Assembly (NCBI GenBank): GCA_036785705.1
Contig: JAWUZG010000036.1
Span: 17,107,501 to 17,171,500 of the forward strand
DNA length: 64,000 nt
Direction of reading: 5' to 3'
From: Acanthornis magna
Lineage: Eukaryota; Chordata; Aves; Passeriformes; Acanthizidae
A model generated the notes under the pieces. It was not told the DNA's origin. It saw only the letters and a program-made list of their open reading frames with translations, and searched no databases. This document shows, in pieces, positions 1 to 12,881 of this stretch. Position numbers and translations under genes: made by a program. Within the stretch, counting starts at the first letter, position 1; every line of letters starts with the position of its first letter.

Positions 1-3000
1 AAATGGAATGGTAGAGCACATGAAGCAGTATGATAGGCACTGAAAGATTCAGGATAAAATACAAATAACTAGCACAAATAACTATTATTTTGTCAAAGGT
101 TATTAGCAAGCAGAAAGTTTAAAGTTTCACTTACATATTTTGCAGGGCAAGTTTCATTTTAATATTTTTATAATGTTGGAAATATCGGAATTGATTGGGT
201 GAAGTAAATGAAATAAGATCAACTTTAATTCTTCTGTACTGAATGGTTGCATTTGTCTTAGGAATCAAGCACCTGTTTAAAAAAATTTAATTGTTGGGAT
301 ATAAACTAACAATCCTGTTAGACTGAAGAAAGAGCAGTCTAAAGATGAGAGTAATGTTCATTTCTAGCATATCTGAAATACAATTATTTTAGGAAAGCTT
401 TACAAATAAGACCCAGAGAAATATGACAAGGTTATAAAGGCTCAGATTTTGCTTAGTGACACTGAGAATGTTTTTGTGCAAGACAAACACACTTACCCTG
501 AAAAACCTTGGATTCCTTTCCAAGGACACCTTCTGGCTGTTTAACAGCAACAAAAGTAGAGGATTGCATGTAGGTCTTTGTTTGTGCTCACTAAGAAATA
601 ATAGGTCTTTCTGTATGTTTTAAGAACTTTGTAAATCAGAAGATAGAGCAGCAATCCCACCATGAAGTAGCTGATACTTACACCAACGCTGAAGTTAGAC
701 GATACTTTCATTATGCTGTTCTTACGTAGAGGACTGGTCTGAAAAACAGCAGCTTCTAGCTGCTTAATTAAATAATTAAGGCATATCTTAATTATTCTAC
801 CATCAGACATGGTAGAATAATAACCAGACAAAACTAAAAGTTCCTTATGTTTTGGATGACGTATTAGGATATTGAAGTCTAAAAATAAATACTCTAAAAG
901 TAGAGCATTGTAAGATTCAGTTACACAGGCAGTTACTAAAATACAAAGGCAGGTTTCCCTAGAGAATTTTATTGCTTTGTTGCTGTAGCTCTGTGACTGG
1001 ACTTCATTCCTGATGCAAAATATCCTTGCAGAACATCTGCCAAGGTGAATCTGTAGTTGAGTCTGTGTCTGTGTGGAGTTTTGTAAATGGAAAGAGGACA
1101 GAGTTAAGGCACTTCCCAGAAAAAGGATCTCTGTTACCTGATCTCTGTAGGTGTAAATTTCCTATTTGTTCTCCCCGGAATGTTGTTTCTGTTTTCCTGA
1201 TGTCTTTTGCTGTGGGACAGATTTTTTTTTCAGCATACAGTGCCAAATTCTTTGGCTGTTGTTTTGTGATATGTGCTGGCTATAAACGTCCATGCTGTGC
1301 GCAACAAGAACTACTGGAGTAATATTCAAACTGAAAAGCAGTTCAGTACCATGCAATAGCTCTACAGAGCTTAATGCAGTAATGCCATAAGCTTCAGGGA
1401 GTATATCCCCTCACACAGCACGGTGTGAATACTGAGTGGCGCTGTATGAATATTGAATCCATAAAGATGAGAATAAATAGGAGTAAGTTAGTTAACTCGT
1501 CTGTATTTGACTCTAGTAGAAGATACTGGATTACTTAGCATAACTCTGTTGACTTCTTTCTTTTAAAATATACTGAAAAATGTAGATACAGCTCAGAAAT
1601 TGCAAGGTAATAAAACCTTCCCAGGCAGTTATTGCAGAGTCAATCACAGGCTATAAATTTCAATCCTAGTTTAACTTTTGCTAACTGGTTCTTGTTACTG
1701 TTACCTATGAACAGATGGTGAAAGGCACACTTAACCACGGCTGTCAATGGAGCACATAGAGACAGTTAGAGTTCATTAAATCTGAGATAAAATTTGTTTA
1801 AATAAGGCCAAGCATTCTTTAATTGAGAGTGTGGCTACTATAGGTACTGGGGGGTGGGGGGCAATTAAGCTTTCACTCACATTTTGGGAACAACATTTTT
1901 GTGGCAGATTCTATACATTGAATTACTAACACTGTATCTTAATGAATGTAATTCTCCTGTATTAATTACGATACTATATTACCTGAACACATTTAATCTT
2001 TTAGTTCTGCTTGTTAGTTCTGTACTCACTCAAAATGTAGCATCCAGAAATGGTTTTAGAAATGTAATAGAAAAATATTATTTTAATTATTTGTCACTGA
2101 AAAATTTAAATTACAGGTCAATATTGTTTAATTATATATTTTATATATTAAAATAACTGTAATTTTTTAGATATCCACTGAGTTTTATATTACCTGAATT
2201 TTTTATTCTTAAAGCCAAGAAGCTTAGGGGCCCTGGATGAATTTTTGTGTCATAAGTTAAGCTCCTTAATGAAAGAAAAGACAAATTATTTGGAAATGTT
2301 TTAAAGTATGTATTTGGGTTCGCTATCAAATAACAAATTATTGTTCTGTCTTCATGTAGCCCAAGGTTCTTTCTAATTATGTCTTCCTACTCACATTGCC
2401 CTTTATAAGGAATAAATTTCCTTTATTCAGTTTTTCAGATCTGGCATTTACTTAGCTAAGAAAATTTATGGTTAAGCTCACAGGCTTATTCCACACCATC
2501 TCTATGTAGTGAATGGCTACAAAAAGATGGATGACTTTTCTTTTTTAATACAACAAGATTCAGAGTATCTAAATAATCCTTGTGACCTCAATTAGAGATT
2601 GAAGGTTTTTTTGGGTTTTTTTCGTGGGATAGCAATGCCTGTGGTATTTTTAGAGGCACCTAGCCATAACGCTTTCAGCACTTGTTCAGGTATGCAGAGA
2701 GCACAGCAAGTGCCATGTCATCTTATGCTGTGAAATTTGATTCTAAAAGTTGATTGTTGTATATCCCTGCTTTGGTAGGGCCAATTCTGTACTTTGTAAA
2801 CTTACAAATAATCCAAATAAACACCACTGAAGTCAGGGAAAATTTATAGGGGCAAAAGCTGTTGCTATTAAGCTGGAAAAGAGCATTCAGATTAAAGTTG
2901 TTAATATTTAATTTACAGTTATGAGCTCACTTTCTATTAAGATGATAAAAAGACTTAAAATAAAGGATACAGAATCCTAATGAGCTGTAGAAGGTAATTA

Positions 3001-3026
3001 ATGTTTCCTTTTGAAATCTCTCTTAG
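1..3026 (+). other. ARSB: ARSB intron 5 (3' portion)
   Basis: This AT-rich non-coding stretch runs up to the acceptor AG at 3025-3026, just before the first recognisable ARSB exon. Short open frames occur in it on both strands, but none has codon-like composition or a recognisable product. I see no clear interspersed repeat here beyond short homopolymer runs. It is called intron 5 because the next exon corresponds to exon 6 of the mammalian gene. Confidence 0.8.
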
Positions 3027-3097
3027 TGAAGGAAGACCTTCTCCCAGAGTGGAACTGCTGCATAACATAGACCCCATGTTTGTGGATAACTCCCCAT
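3027..3097 (+). CDS. ARSB: ARSB exon 6 (arylsulfatase B, internal exon)
   Basis: This is a 71-nt internal coding exon of arylsulfatase B, the lysosomal N-acetylgalactosamine-4-sulfatase that removes 4-sulfate groups from dermatan sulfate and chondroitin 4-sulfate. The first base completes a codon from the previous exon. It then reads [20 protein letters not shown] followed by NSP, and the final T is the first base of a split cysteine codon. The human protein has [20 protein letters not shown] at the same place, and human exon 6 is also 71 nt as I recall it. Boundaries are an acceptor ending TCTTAG and a donor GTGAGT. The split cysteine matches human Cys405, which forms a disulfide with Cys447. 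The formylglycine active-site cysteine and most catalytic residues lie in upstream exons outside the window. Confidence 0.95.
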
Positions 3098-3263
3098 GTG
3101 AGTATGCTCAAGCTTTATTAAACATACAGAGCACTTCTTGTCTTCTGTAAGTGCAGTATTTTCTTCCAGGTGAAGCAAAATACGTGCCTTTTGCTTTTAA
3201 GTGAATAGCTTTTAAATACAGAAACGTCATCCCCAGAATGGTGTAAGTACTTCAACCTGATCA

Positions 3264-3608
3264 ACGTGAGCTTCCTATTCCAGAGAGCTCTGCAACACTG
3301 CTGAGTAATGAATAAAGTACTTTGGGACATGGACGTGTTGAGGAGCATCTGTGTGCCTGAGGTGCACCGGGAGGCACACTGCCAGCAACCTTTTCCAAAC
3401 CCTCTCTCCAGTGTTCCAAACGAGCTGCTCGCCCTAATGCATCTTGATACAGCCGTATAATATGACCTTGCAAGTGGAAATCTTGGGTTTGTGAGAATCT
3501 GAGAAGTTCCAGGCCTTGTGATTGCTTTTGTTCCATGATCATGTGGGTTGGATCCTTGATGCCACAATCACATGAATTGGAGCTGAAGTTTGCTAGTTCT
3601 ATAGCTCT
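3264..3608 (-). pseudogene. Unrecognised coding-like segment, possibly a gene remnant
   Basis: On the minus strand a frame stays open for 115 codons (3608 down to a stop at 3261-3263) in a patch noticeably richer in GC than the surrounding intron. The product is mixed polar and amphipathic rather than low complexity, with stretches such as DFHLQGHIIRLYQDALGR and RLEHWREGLEKV. A possible acceptor (CTTCAG) lies just upstream, at about 3585 on this strand. Near 3290 the frame runs into GIGSSR and stops. The neighbouring frame continues with a protein-like LWNRKLTLIRLKYLHHSGDD, as if a CT dinucleotide had been gained. A minus-strand AATAAA sits at 3119-3114. I do not recognise the protein family. 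It may be a decayed retrocopy, an unannotated antisense exon, or chance. No poly-A tail or target-site duplication was found. Confidence 0.3.
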
Positions 3609-6600
3609 TTAAGCACCATCTGTTTTATGATTCAACGTTATTAGTTTGCTGAGGACTGCAAACTTTTCAGGCAGACAGTTTTTTCATACAGAACATTGGA
3701 ACAGGTCCCTTCCAGTGTTTTTATAGCATTTCTGTATTTCATTATATAAAGAAGTAAATCCAGGCAGAGAAAAAGTAGTGCAGTGGAGACAGTGATCTGT
3801 TGCCTGCAAGACAAATACACGTTGTGCTGCAATAAATGGATGGAAATGGCTAAGGTGGCCTTTTGCAATGCACATCTGGTTCTGTGATGCTTTTCTGAGA
3901 AGGGGCAACATTGTGCCTGTCTAGTGCTGACTGGGCAGCACTGCCTGCAGATAATTCCTACATACTGATTGAATTAAGGTGTAGCTACTCCAGTTTCCCT
4001 TCAAAAAATGCTCAGTGAGTCATAGCATTCCCATATGATGTTATGCCCAGGTGAGGTATTCTCAGGCATATTTCAGAGACCATCATTTCCTTGTGGGAAT
4101 GGCCTGTGATTGTGCTCAGTGGAGGTGTTCGAGTAGACAATTCCTGGAGTAAGCAGAAGGGGCACAAGCAAAGGAGGTTTTCAGGAACCTGAGCTCCTTG
4201 GAAATAAGGCCCCAAGTTACTTCCATGATGCCATGCTTTGATGATCCTTCACTGTTTGCTACATCCATCGCGTCCTTAGGTTTTGTGTGCATTGCCTGAA
4301 CTGGGGACAGAGAGTGGGCAGGCAGGCAGAAGCTGTAGTAGGTGGAACTCTTATGCTGGATGAGATGTGGCTTTTAAGAATCATGAACAGAGGAAGTTAC
4401 ATGCATGCCTCTAAATTTGCAGTGTTTTTATGTACCTTTCAAAACTGCAGTAATTAAAAACAAAAATTTCACTCTTCGCCAGCACATTCTTATGCACCAT
4501 ATAGGCTTTCCCTGTCTCTTCTCAGCAATGCCCTATTATTTCGGCACATTACTTTGTGCCTCCTACTGAAATTATGCTTTGTCATATAAGGATTAAAATT
4601 CCTATTTAGCAGCCTGAATTATTAGGAGTAACTATATATGTAAGTCAGCTGATTTCTACTTACTGTCTGTTTCTCATTTATTGAAACCGAGTAATAAGTT
4701 TAGAATTAGCATCTAGAAGAATTATGCTGTTGTCTCTATTATGGATAGATTAGGGAGACACAAAACTTGGAATATACAAGTGCTTTCATATTTTCAGCAG
4801 TCATGGCTTTCTTCATGTTTCGGGGGTTTTTTGTTTGGTTGTGTTTTTTTTTTAAACATTGCATGTCCACGCAGTGTTCATGTTACCAAGATGATAACCT
4901 CTGTCACTCTGGAGTTTTTCTCTTTCCTTGGCTATTTATTGTTTCCATGTCCTAACTGTTTTGACAGTGGAGTACTCTTTTGCCTATTGTGCTAAAATAT
5001 ATGTGTGCAGGTTTTGCTGGGTTCTTTCTAAACTCCTATATAACCTTATATCTTCTTTATGCACATCTTGCTCTTGTCCTAGTCTACTTTGAACAATCAC
5101 GTCACCTAAATCATCTTGTATCTGATGAAGCATTCCTATTATACTAATGCTTTCGTTTTTGTAGAAATGTGAATGAGAAGGTGAAATAATAACTGGAAGA
5201 TAAGATTAGCCAAATCTTTGGGTTTGCAGAGTACTGCAGAACAGTAAATAGGCAAGTAAATCTGAAGACTCTGTTAAACATAGCAAAAAAGAACTTTCCG
5301 GGTTGTTGTGGTTATTCAAGCGAGAAGATGGTGCTGTTGTAGTTGGGCACATGTAGAGCATTGAGTTACTATTTTACCTGCACTCAGTGCAGGTTCAGTG
5401 TTCCTGAACTCTTGAGTGGTTTTGCACCTAATGTATACATTCTTTCAGAATAATGTATTTTTATTTAGTGGATGCATTTATCTTCATTTCTATCAGAATG
5501 AACTGATAATATATATGTTTAGTAGCATGAATGATGTGATGTCTCATGATTAATTGTGGTTTTTAACTGAACTAGGAAAATTGAGCTTTGTTCTGTTCAG
5601 ATTTTTTACACCAAAATATGTACTCCTTCAGGGAAGAATTTGTGCATAAGGCATTAATTAGTTTAGTGACAAGTGAACTGTTACAGCCAAGTTTTCAACA
5701 GAATGTTAAGTGAAAGTAATAAGACATGGTGTCTTGATTACAGAGCTAACGATATCTCTGCTGCTGTGGTCTGTTAGAAGTGACCTTGGGCTGTGTGTTT
5801 ACCACTTGTGGGGTAACATCATATAGCTTTTCAACTTCTCAGACTGAGCTCTGCTTTCTCATCACTGGATGTCAAACAGGATTATTGCAGCAAATATGAT
5901 TAATCTACTGATCAGCATCTACTTTCCTTTTTTCAGGGCCTGATGTCCAGTGACAAACACTGTAGCCCTGTAGTAGTCTTGTATCAAAGTACTGCACTTG
6001 TCTCCTATTGTTAACACTAAAAAATACAAGAGAGAAAACACTGTAAACTAGTGTACCTGCAGTTCCATTTTGCAAAAAAGTGCTCAGGTCTTATTTCACT
6101 GACTACTTCTAGTAAATAATCTCTCTCAGAAGGCAGACTTTCTTCATTCAAATATAAACCTTTCCTGTGGTCTGACAGACATGGGCAGTGTTTCCAACTG
6201 TAATTCCTCATTTGTCATCTTTAGTGCGAAAAAAAGTGTTATTCTCCCTGGCCACAGACCTTGTCTGCAGCCTCCCTGAGACCTGTGGCAGCCCAGTGGA
6301 ATGGTTGGGGTTAAAAACAAGCTTTTCTCTCAATGAACTGATCTGGTTTGTGGTACAGACCTACAACAATTGTACTTGTGTAAGAGCAGACATGGAATGA
6401 AAATCTAGGGTGGAATCTCCGAAACTAGGATGAGGAGAGGAGTGGGTTGTGCTTTTTGGGGATTGCAAAGCCAGTCTGGTGGTGAGCTATTGCCAAGATG
6501 GCCAGCCTACCTTCTCCCTTTCCTCCATCCTTCTTCCTTCACTTGTGTTAGATGTAGAAATCACATGGTGACAAGGTGATTCTTCTGCTAGATCAGCTTT

Positions 6601-9600
6601 CAGGCTGTTCTGGGTAGCCACGCAAAAGCGGAGGAAAGGTTTCTGCCATATGAGTGAGTTGAATCAACCTGCCCTGCGGCTGTATGACTGGGAGCAGGGC
6701 TTCAGTGTGTGGCTGGTGGCTGGTTTCATGAAGTTTTAAGCTAGCAGGCTGCTGCTGCTACCACAGAGGATATCCTGCCTCCCACAGTGCTTCACCACTG
6801 CTCCCCTTTCTCGTGGGTCATCAAAACTACTCACAGAGCCGGGCTATGAACCAGGTCAGGATATTGGTTCTGATTTTAATAAGCCATTTTTCTTCCCCCT
6901 CCGGATATGTGTTGGATAGCCAAGTGCTCATTTTGGCACAAAGAATGGGACTAGAAGGAATTTTGGGGGACAGGTGAAACCAATTCTTTTGGCTCTGAAA
7001 TTAAACCCTCAAGTGTCTGTCTCATGGTGCAGGATGAAGTGATCCAACAGGTTTCTGCTGGGGGTGTGCTTCACTTCCTCCCCTTCCCATTCCTAGCCAC
7101 ATGCTTCTAGTGCTTATTTTGCATTCATTTTGGCACTCCTTGGATACCTCTATGAACGGATCCAACTTGCTAGCCAGGTTTTCCTCTCTCGTGTGGGTTG
7201 AATATGCAGTTGGAGGGGCTGGTGGATGCCAGCGGCAGCCCAAGGCAGGGCAAGGAGGGTGTGTGGCAGGAAGAGGGGAGGCAGAGGGAGAGACAGCCCT
7301 CCTAGTGCTGTCTGGCTGCTTCTGGAGCCAGGGCCCCAGGGGGAAGGAGTGGGAAACCACATCTTCTGGTTGAACCTTGCCGTGCTAAACCAGTCTGGTG
7401 AGCTCTGCAGACGGAGCTGGTCCCACGTGCCTCGGAGGTGATCGCTCCTCTCCCTCCTTGCTAAAAGCGTTTGCTTTTGTCTTTCTGGTTATTCCTTTGT
7501 CACACTGTTGATTGTTTTCAGAAGTGATGTATGTATGTCTCAATTTCTTGGTCTCAATGTAGATTTATAGTTTATTAGAGTGTTTACAATTATATTAATT
7601 TGCTATGAAAAATCTACTGTCTTTCAGGTTTGGGTCTGAAACATCCACATTTTCTATTAGCTTTAAGGATTCAGTATTAAAATGAAAGAATTAAAAACAG
7701 AAAGCTTAAATTATGTTGAGAGTATAATTTTCTCTGTAATGTATAGGTTAAGAAAGCACAAATAAAATGCATAAAGTAACTTAAAAGTTGCGTAAGTCAA
7801 AAACCTGATTTACATGCATTTGAAAAGAAACTAGATTGTTTTGCCCCATTTTTGTGACTTTGTCTTTAAAAATAAAAAACCAGCCAAGTTGTTGATGGTT
7901 TGGCAGCTGTGCAGGTGACATCAGCTCTTCCATTGTGAAAGATCTGCTGTCTTTTAAACAGCCTTATGGCATTTCATCAAGTTTTGGTGATTCAGCTAAA
8001 TGAAAACCCAACTGGATTTAAGTCTCAATTCCCTTAACTGCTAAACCAAACTTTTTTCTGACCACAGTCATTGCTAGATGGCCTGTCTTGAAGCAGTATT
8101 GAAACTTTATATCCCACAGAAGGCAATTTTATTTTGAGGATCAGAACTAAATGACATACTGAAAGAAAATGTACCCTTTAATTCAGAGCTGTTAATCAGA
8201 ATCTTTCAGTACACAGTGTATTAGTTTTAATCTGACTTGCTAAATTTATTAATGAATTTAGTGACTTTCACAAAATCTTGTAGACTACATGTGTAGCATC
8301 ACTTTCTCTTCAAAAAGTACTTGAATTTCTTTAAATTAGAAAGATGTATTCAAAATAAATATGTTTGGGGTGGGGCTGGCTTTGGCTGAAAAAAAATTTT
8401 GCCTTCATTTAAAATTCCAGACTTAACCATAAACTAAAATTTCAAAGGCATAATAACATTGTAGATTACTAATTGTAGTCAATTTATTTGGAAGATGTAT
8501 CTATTCAGAGGCAGACATCCAAGACAGAGAACTTGTAAAAATATTTTGTGATTTTTCTCCAAACCTTCATTTGCCTGGAGCAAAATTAATAAAATTTTAC
8601 ATTGCTCTCCTTGACATTTGAAAGTAGGCATTACCTCATATATTGTACTATTAATTGCCAAAATAAACGATTGCTTATAATGGGTTGGATCTGCTGTATG
8701 CAGAATGCACGTATGATATATTACAACAGAGAAGCCTTTTCTGTTCTGGGACTGATGAGTCATTTGTGGACATTAAAATTGCATTATAATGGCTGTAGCA
8801 TTATATATTATATCTATACATATACAAAAATGATTCATCTTGATTAAGGAATAGACACTCTAGGCTCCTCTAAGTCCCATTTGTTACTTATTTTGCCTAG
8901 GTAAAAGATGATTCCTGAGACTTTGTAGGGCAAAAGTTACTTCTTCCCCAGTTCTATTACTGATGATCTAGTTTGTTTAGAATGACTTAGGAAAAAGGAA
9001 AACAAAATAGAAAAATGTGGGGAAAAAATCTATCATAATGGAATTATTCAGTAGCAGAAGGTGCATGGATGAGTGTGCTGGGTGGGTATTGAATGGGATA
9101 AATATATTCCATGTCTTTGACAGGCTTAAAAGAGTCAAAACTTCGGAGAAAATTGTCCAGTATGGTCAGCTGACTGAGCTTATATAGTGACAGCTGGAAT
9201 GGGAGAATGGTCATGAATGGACAAAAACACAGATATGTTCTTTGCTTCTCCAAATTACCATTTTTCTGCAAAATTATACTTTCGCATGCTGACCATCTGG
9301 ACTCTGTCATCTTCCCATTTCAAGAAAATGACAAATTGCAATGACCCCCTATAAGTTTGTAAGGCAGGAGTTGCCAGCATAGGACCCTGCGTCCCTAAAC
9401 CACTTCATGCAATGCATGTTGTGCTGACCTGGCAGTTCTGAGCAGAGCTCAGCTCCACTCCTTAATGGGAGGCTGCTGTTCCAGCGAGCTCTGCTGCCAT
9501 TCACATCAGAGATAAGTGGTGTTTTTCTTTTGACTGTTAGCTATATGAGTTTCTGGGGTGTAGCCCTTGCTGTCAGGAAGTTTGGGCTGTGGTTCTGTGT

Positions 9601-10898
9601 TGCCTTGGCTCTTAGCCCATCTGCGTCTCAGTGTGAGCCATCCATCCCTGCAGTGTTCAATACTAGAGGACTGCATGTTTGGTGAGCCTCATAAATACTA
9701 ATCCCTGTGTTTCCTTTGGGACGTGGATAATCTCGTAGAATTTAGAAATGTTAGGTCATTTGATTAAGTGTCTAATGCAAGTATCATGACGGGAATTCAG
9801 AAATCCCTCTATACTGCTTTTTTATGCTCCATTGTATTCTTTAATTATTTGAACGTAACACTAGTATTTTGTATTTCTATGCGCGTCTTGACGTAAATGG
9901 TAGATTACATTTTTCGAATGAAATATCTCTGAGCCATAAGCCTGAAAAGTTTTAATTGTGCACAGGTTGTTAGAGTTGCTGCTCAGTTCTCTATACCTTC
10001 AACGCTGCAGCCTTACAGTGATGCAGATGGGGTTTGGGTGTTTCACATGTAAGGCCACCACAACATGCCGTATCTTCAATAATACGTAAATCCCATTACA
10101 ATCAGTTAAAATTTGTTTCCTGGAAAAAGATTTTAATTTTTGTTTTCCTTATTTTCCCATTGGAAGTGAAAGTTTAGAATTTCTTTTTGCTTTGTCTCAT
10201 TTTGCGATGTTTAGCATTGTTGGCTGTAATATCAAGTTTGCTCTTATTTAGAATAACTTTAATTTTTTTCATTCTGTAGTTGTGTAAGAATGTAGTAACC
10301 TGGATAAATGCTTCACCCAGTTGATGGGCACAGGGATTTTTTGCTGCCATCAGTGATTCTGAATTTAACTCAATTTTTTGTGTGGTGTTGTTTTTCTGTA
10401 AAGAAATAATATGTTGTAAAAAAGAAGGTGAATACTTCAAATGCCTGCTCTTGTTAAAATTAAGCAGAGTATTTTAAAGGTAAGAGACTGAATACGATAT
10501 TCTGGAATAAATCTTTCCTTTGGAATCAAACATTACTGCAGTAAAACTGACGTTAGGAGGAATAATACTAGATCTGTATGTTCACAGCATTTAACTAAGT
10601 GAATTAAGATAGGTGAGCTTCACTGTCTGAGTTCGTGTACAGCACAGCCCTACACCTTGTCAACATGATGGCAAGAAATTGCAGTGTCTCAGGGCTCGTC
10701 TGCTTCTTGAGATCAGTATTCAGTTCATTCTCCCAAGGTTAAGGTCAAGGCTATTCTTCAAATGTTTTTATTTTAATAAAATAAGAGAAAGACTCAGAGT
10801 TTTGTAGAAAACTCATTATTGCCATAAAGCAGCAAAAGGTCACAAAATGTCTTTCCTCAGTGAAGTAGCAAAACCCCTTATTTCTTCAGTAATTCATT

Positions 10899-10945
10899 GT
10901 CACAGTATAGGTTGGAAGGGCCCTTGACATTTCCAGAGATTCCTT
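10899..10945 (-). mobile_element. Short CR1 LINE 3'-end fragment
   Basis: The segment reads like the complement of a CR1 3' terminus: a CACAG motif followed by GGTTGGAAGGGCCCTTGACA, resembling the common avian 'ggttggaagggacctt' end. It is short and diverged, so the family assignment is tentative. Confidence 0.4.
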
Positions 10946-12866
10946 GTTGAAGTGAAATAATTGCTCTACGCATCATGGTTCAAAAAAGAGGAATCAGTAC
11001 AAAGTACATATATGCAAAGGCCTTGTAAGCTCACAGAGCCATCTGCATTTCAAAGTGACTGTAACAAGGTTGTTCTTTCTTCTGACATATTTTCATGAGC
11101 TCTCACCTTCATTAAGGTGTCAGAGCTACAAATACTTGTGCAACTTCAGAAATGTACCCTATAAATGGGATGCGCCAATATAAACTACTGTTTCTATAAA
11201 GGAAATACAAGAATGACTTTCTGATGGCTAGTACTGACTAATGAGCTATCTTTCAGAAAACACTGTAGAATATGTAATTTATTGACTACAAACATGAAAG
11301 AAAAATTGCTGGCTTTAGAAGAATGAGAAAAGCAAAAATCAACTGACTTTATCTGGGTGAAGACATAAGTAGATGGAAGAAGTGTGCGTGACTTCAGGCC
11401 TTTTCAAAAAATGTGCAGCACAGTCTATCTGGTGAAGAGAGTTGTCTGTCTGCTGTAGTACAGACCACCACCTAAACCAGCAATCCACAGCCCTGCAGCC
11501 TAGAAGTAGCCATTTCATGGCCTGGAAAATATCCATGAAGGACATGTTCAGCTCTCACATTGATAGTGTTTGTTATTGTGAAGAGGGAAAATGCTACTTA
11601 ATTAAACAGTGCCATTCAAAGCTACCTTTTAATTTTGCGCTTTGATTTCTATCAGATTTTTTGTCCTTGGTGCTTCATAAGAAGGCAAAAGTCTAAGAAG
11701 CACTTATTAACATAGTGATTAAAGGTTTGTTAATATACAACATGCAATGTCTACACAAAAATAGTCTGTTCCCAACCAAATACTCTTATGTATACTTTTC
11801 TTAAAACAGTCTAAATGACGTGTTGGGGCTTTGATACTTAACTTTTCCCCTGTGTTGATGAAGACTCTAAAATATATGTATTTTCTGAAACATTCAGTAA
11901 GCTCTAAATTTTGACTTTATTGTGGATGATGGTGACTGTGAATGTTATGATAAATATCCATAACATTTTTTCCTGCTTGTTTCTCCATCTCTTCCCATTT
12001 TTCCATCTCTTCCCAAGACCTGAGTCGTGTTAATTCAGAGACTGTGCCATTAAGTTGGTTCAAATCATATATCCCATGAAAGAATATATCCCAAGAAAGA
12101 ATAGTCTATACATTTGTAACATTATCCATTATAATTAGGATATTAAAAAGAATTCCTGCATTTTTAAGAGAGCTACTCTAATTTCATTTTTGCAGTTCAT
12201 TGACTGAGATTTGCTAAATTCAGTAGTTATCAATAAAGGCATTAAGATAATTTGCAGAGTATCAAACTGATCATGGTGAGATTGGCATTTTTAACGAGAG
12301 CTGATTATGCTTCAGTTGACTGAGCTGTGTGCTGGAGGAGAGCTGAATTCAAGAGCTGAATCAGTTGCTGGAGGAATATGAATTGTATTCATGCCAAGGT
12401 AACAGTATGCTCTTTGCCAAAGCAATAGGGAGAAATTCTCAAAACTCTGTCTGGATCTTGCTTTGTCTTGTGCATTTCTTGATGAAAACAAAGCGAGAGG
12501 CTGCTCCACAGAATCAAGTCTAGCAAAAGGTAATTCTTGTCATGAAGTTTCCATTGTATAAAAATACACTAAAAATAAACTTGCAGTACAGCACCAACAA
12601 ATTTATAATACATCCACATGAAACACCGGGCAAAATTTTCTGTTTATGTTCAAGTGAGAATTTTGCTTGGGGAACCCCTTTCTGCTGGTATTGAAGACTT
12701 TTTCTGCTTCCGTATCTGTAGGGGAGAGAAAGTTGTAAATGGAGAGTTATAAATCTATGGAGAACAGCCTTGTGTTTCCATGCTGTTAACAAACAAACGT
12801 GGCACTTTAAAAGACCGTATGTTTATAAATAGAAGATATGTAAGGTCCAAGTGTATCTCCTAACTG

Positions 12867-12881
12867 AAAAAAAAAAAAAAA
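12867..12881 (+). repeat. Poly-A homopolymer (15 A)
   Basis: An uninterrupted run of 15 adenines lies in ARSB intron 6. No recognisable element precedes it, so it is recorded only as a simple repeat. Confidence 0.9.

Noticed and set aside
3641..3911. Possible upstream continuation of the antisense coding-like segment.
   Set aside because: Two short frames in different phases, neither with a convincing link to 3264-3608, so they are not included in the call.
7022..7441. Overlapping open frames on both strands in a GC-richer patch of intron 6.
   Set aside because: Frames on both strands are Pro/Gly/Ser-rich shadows of local composition. None stands out as a protein.
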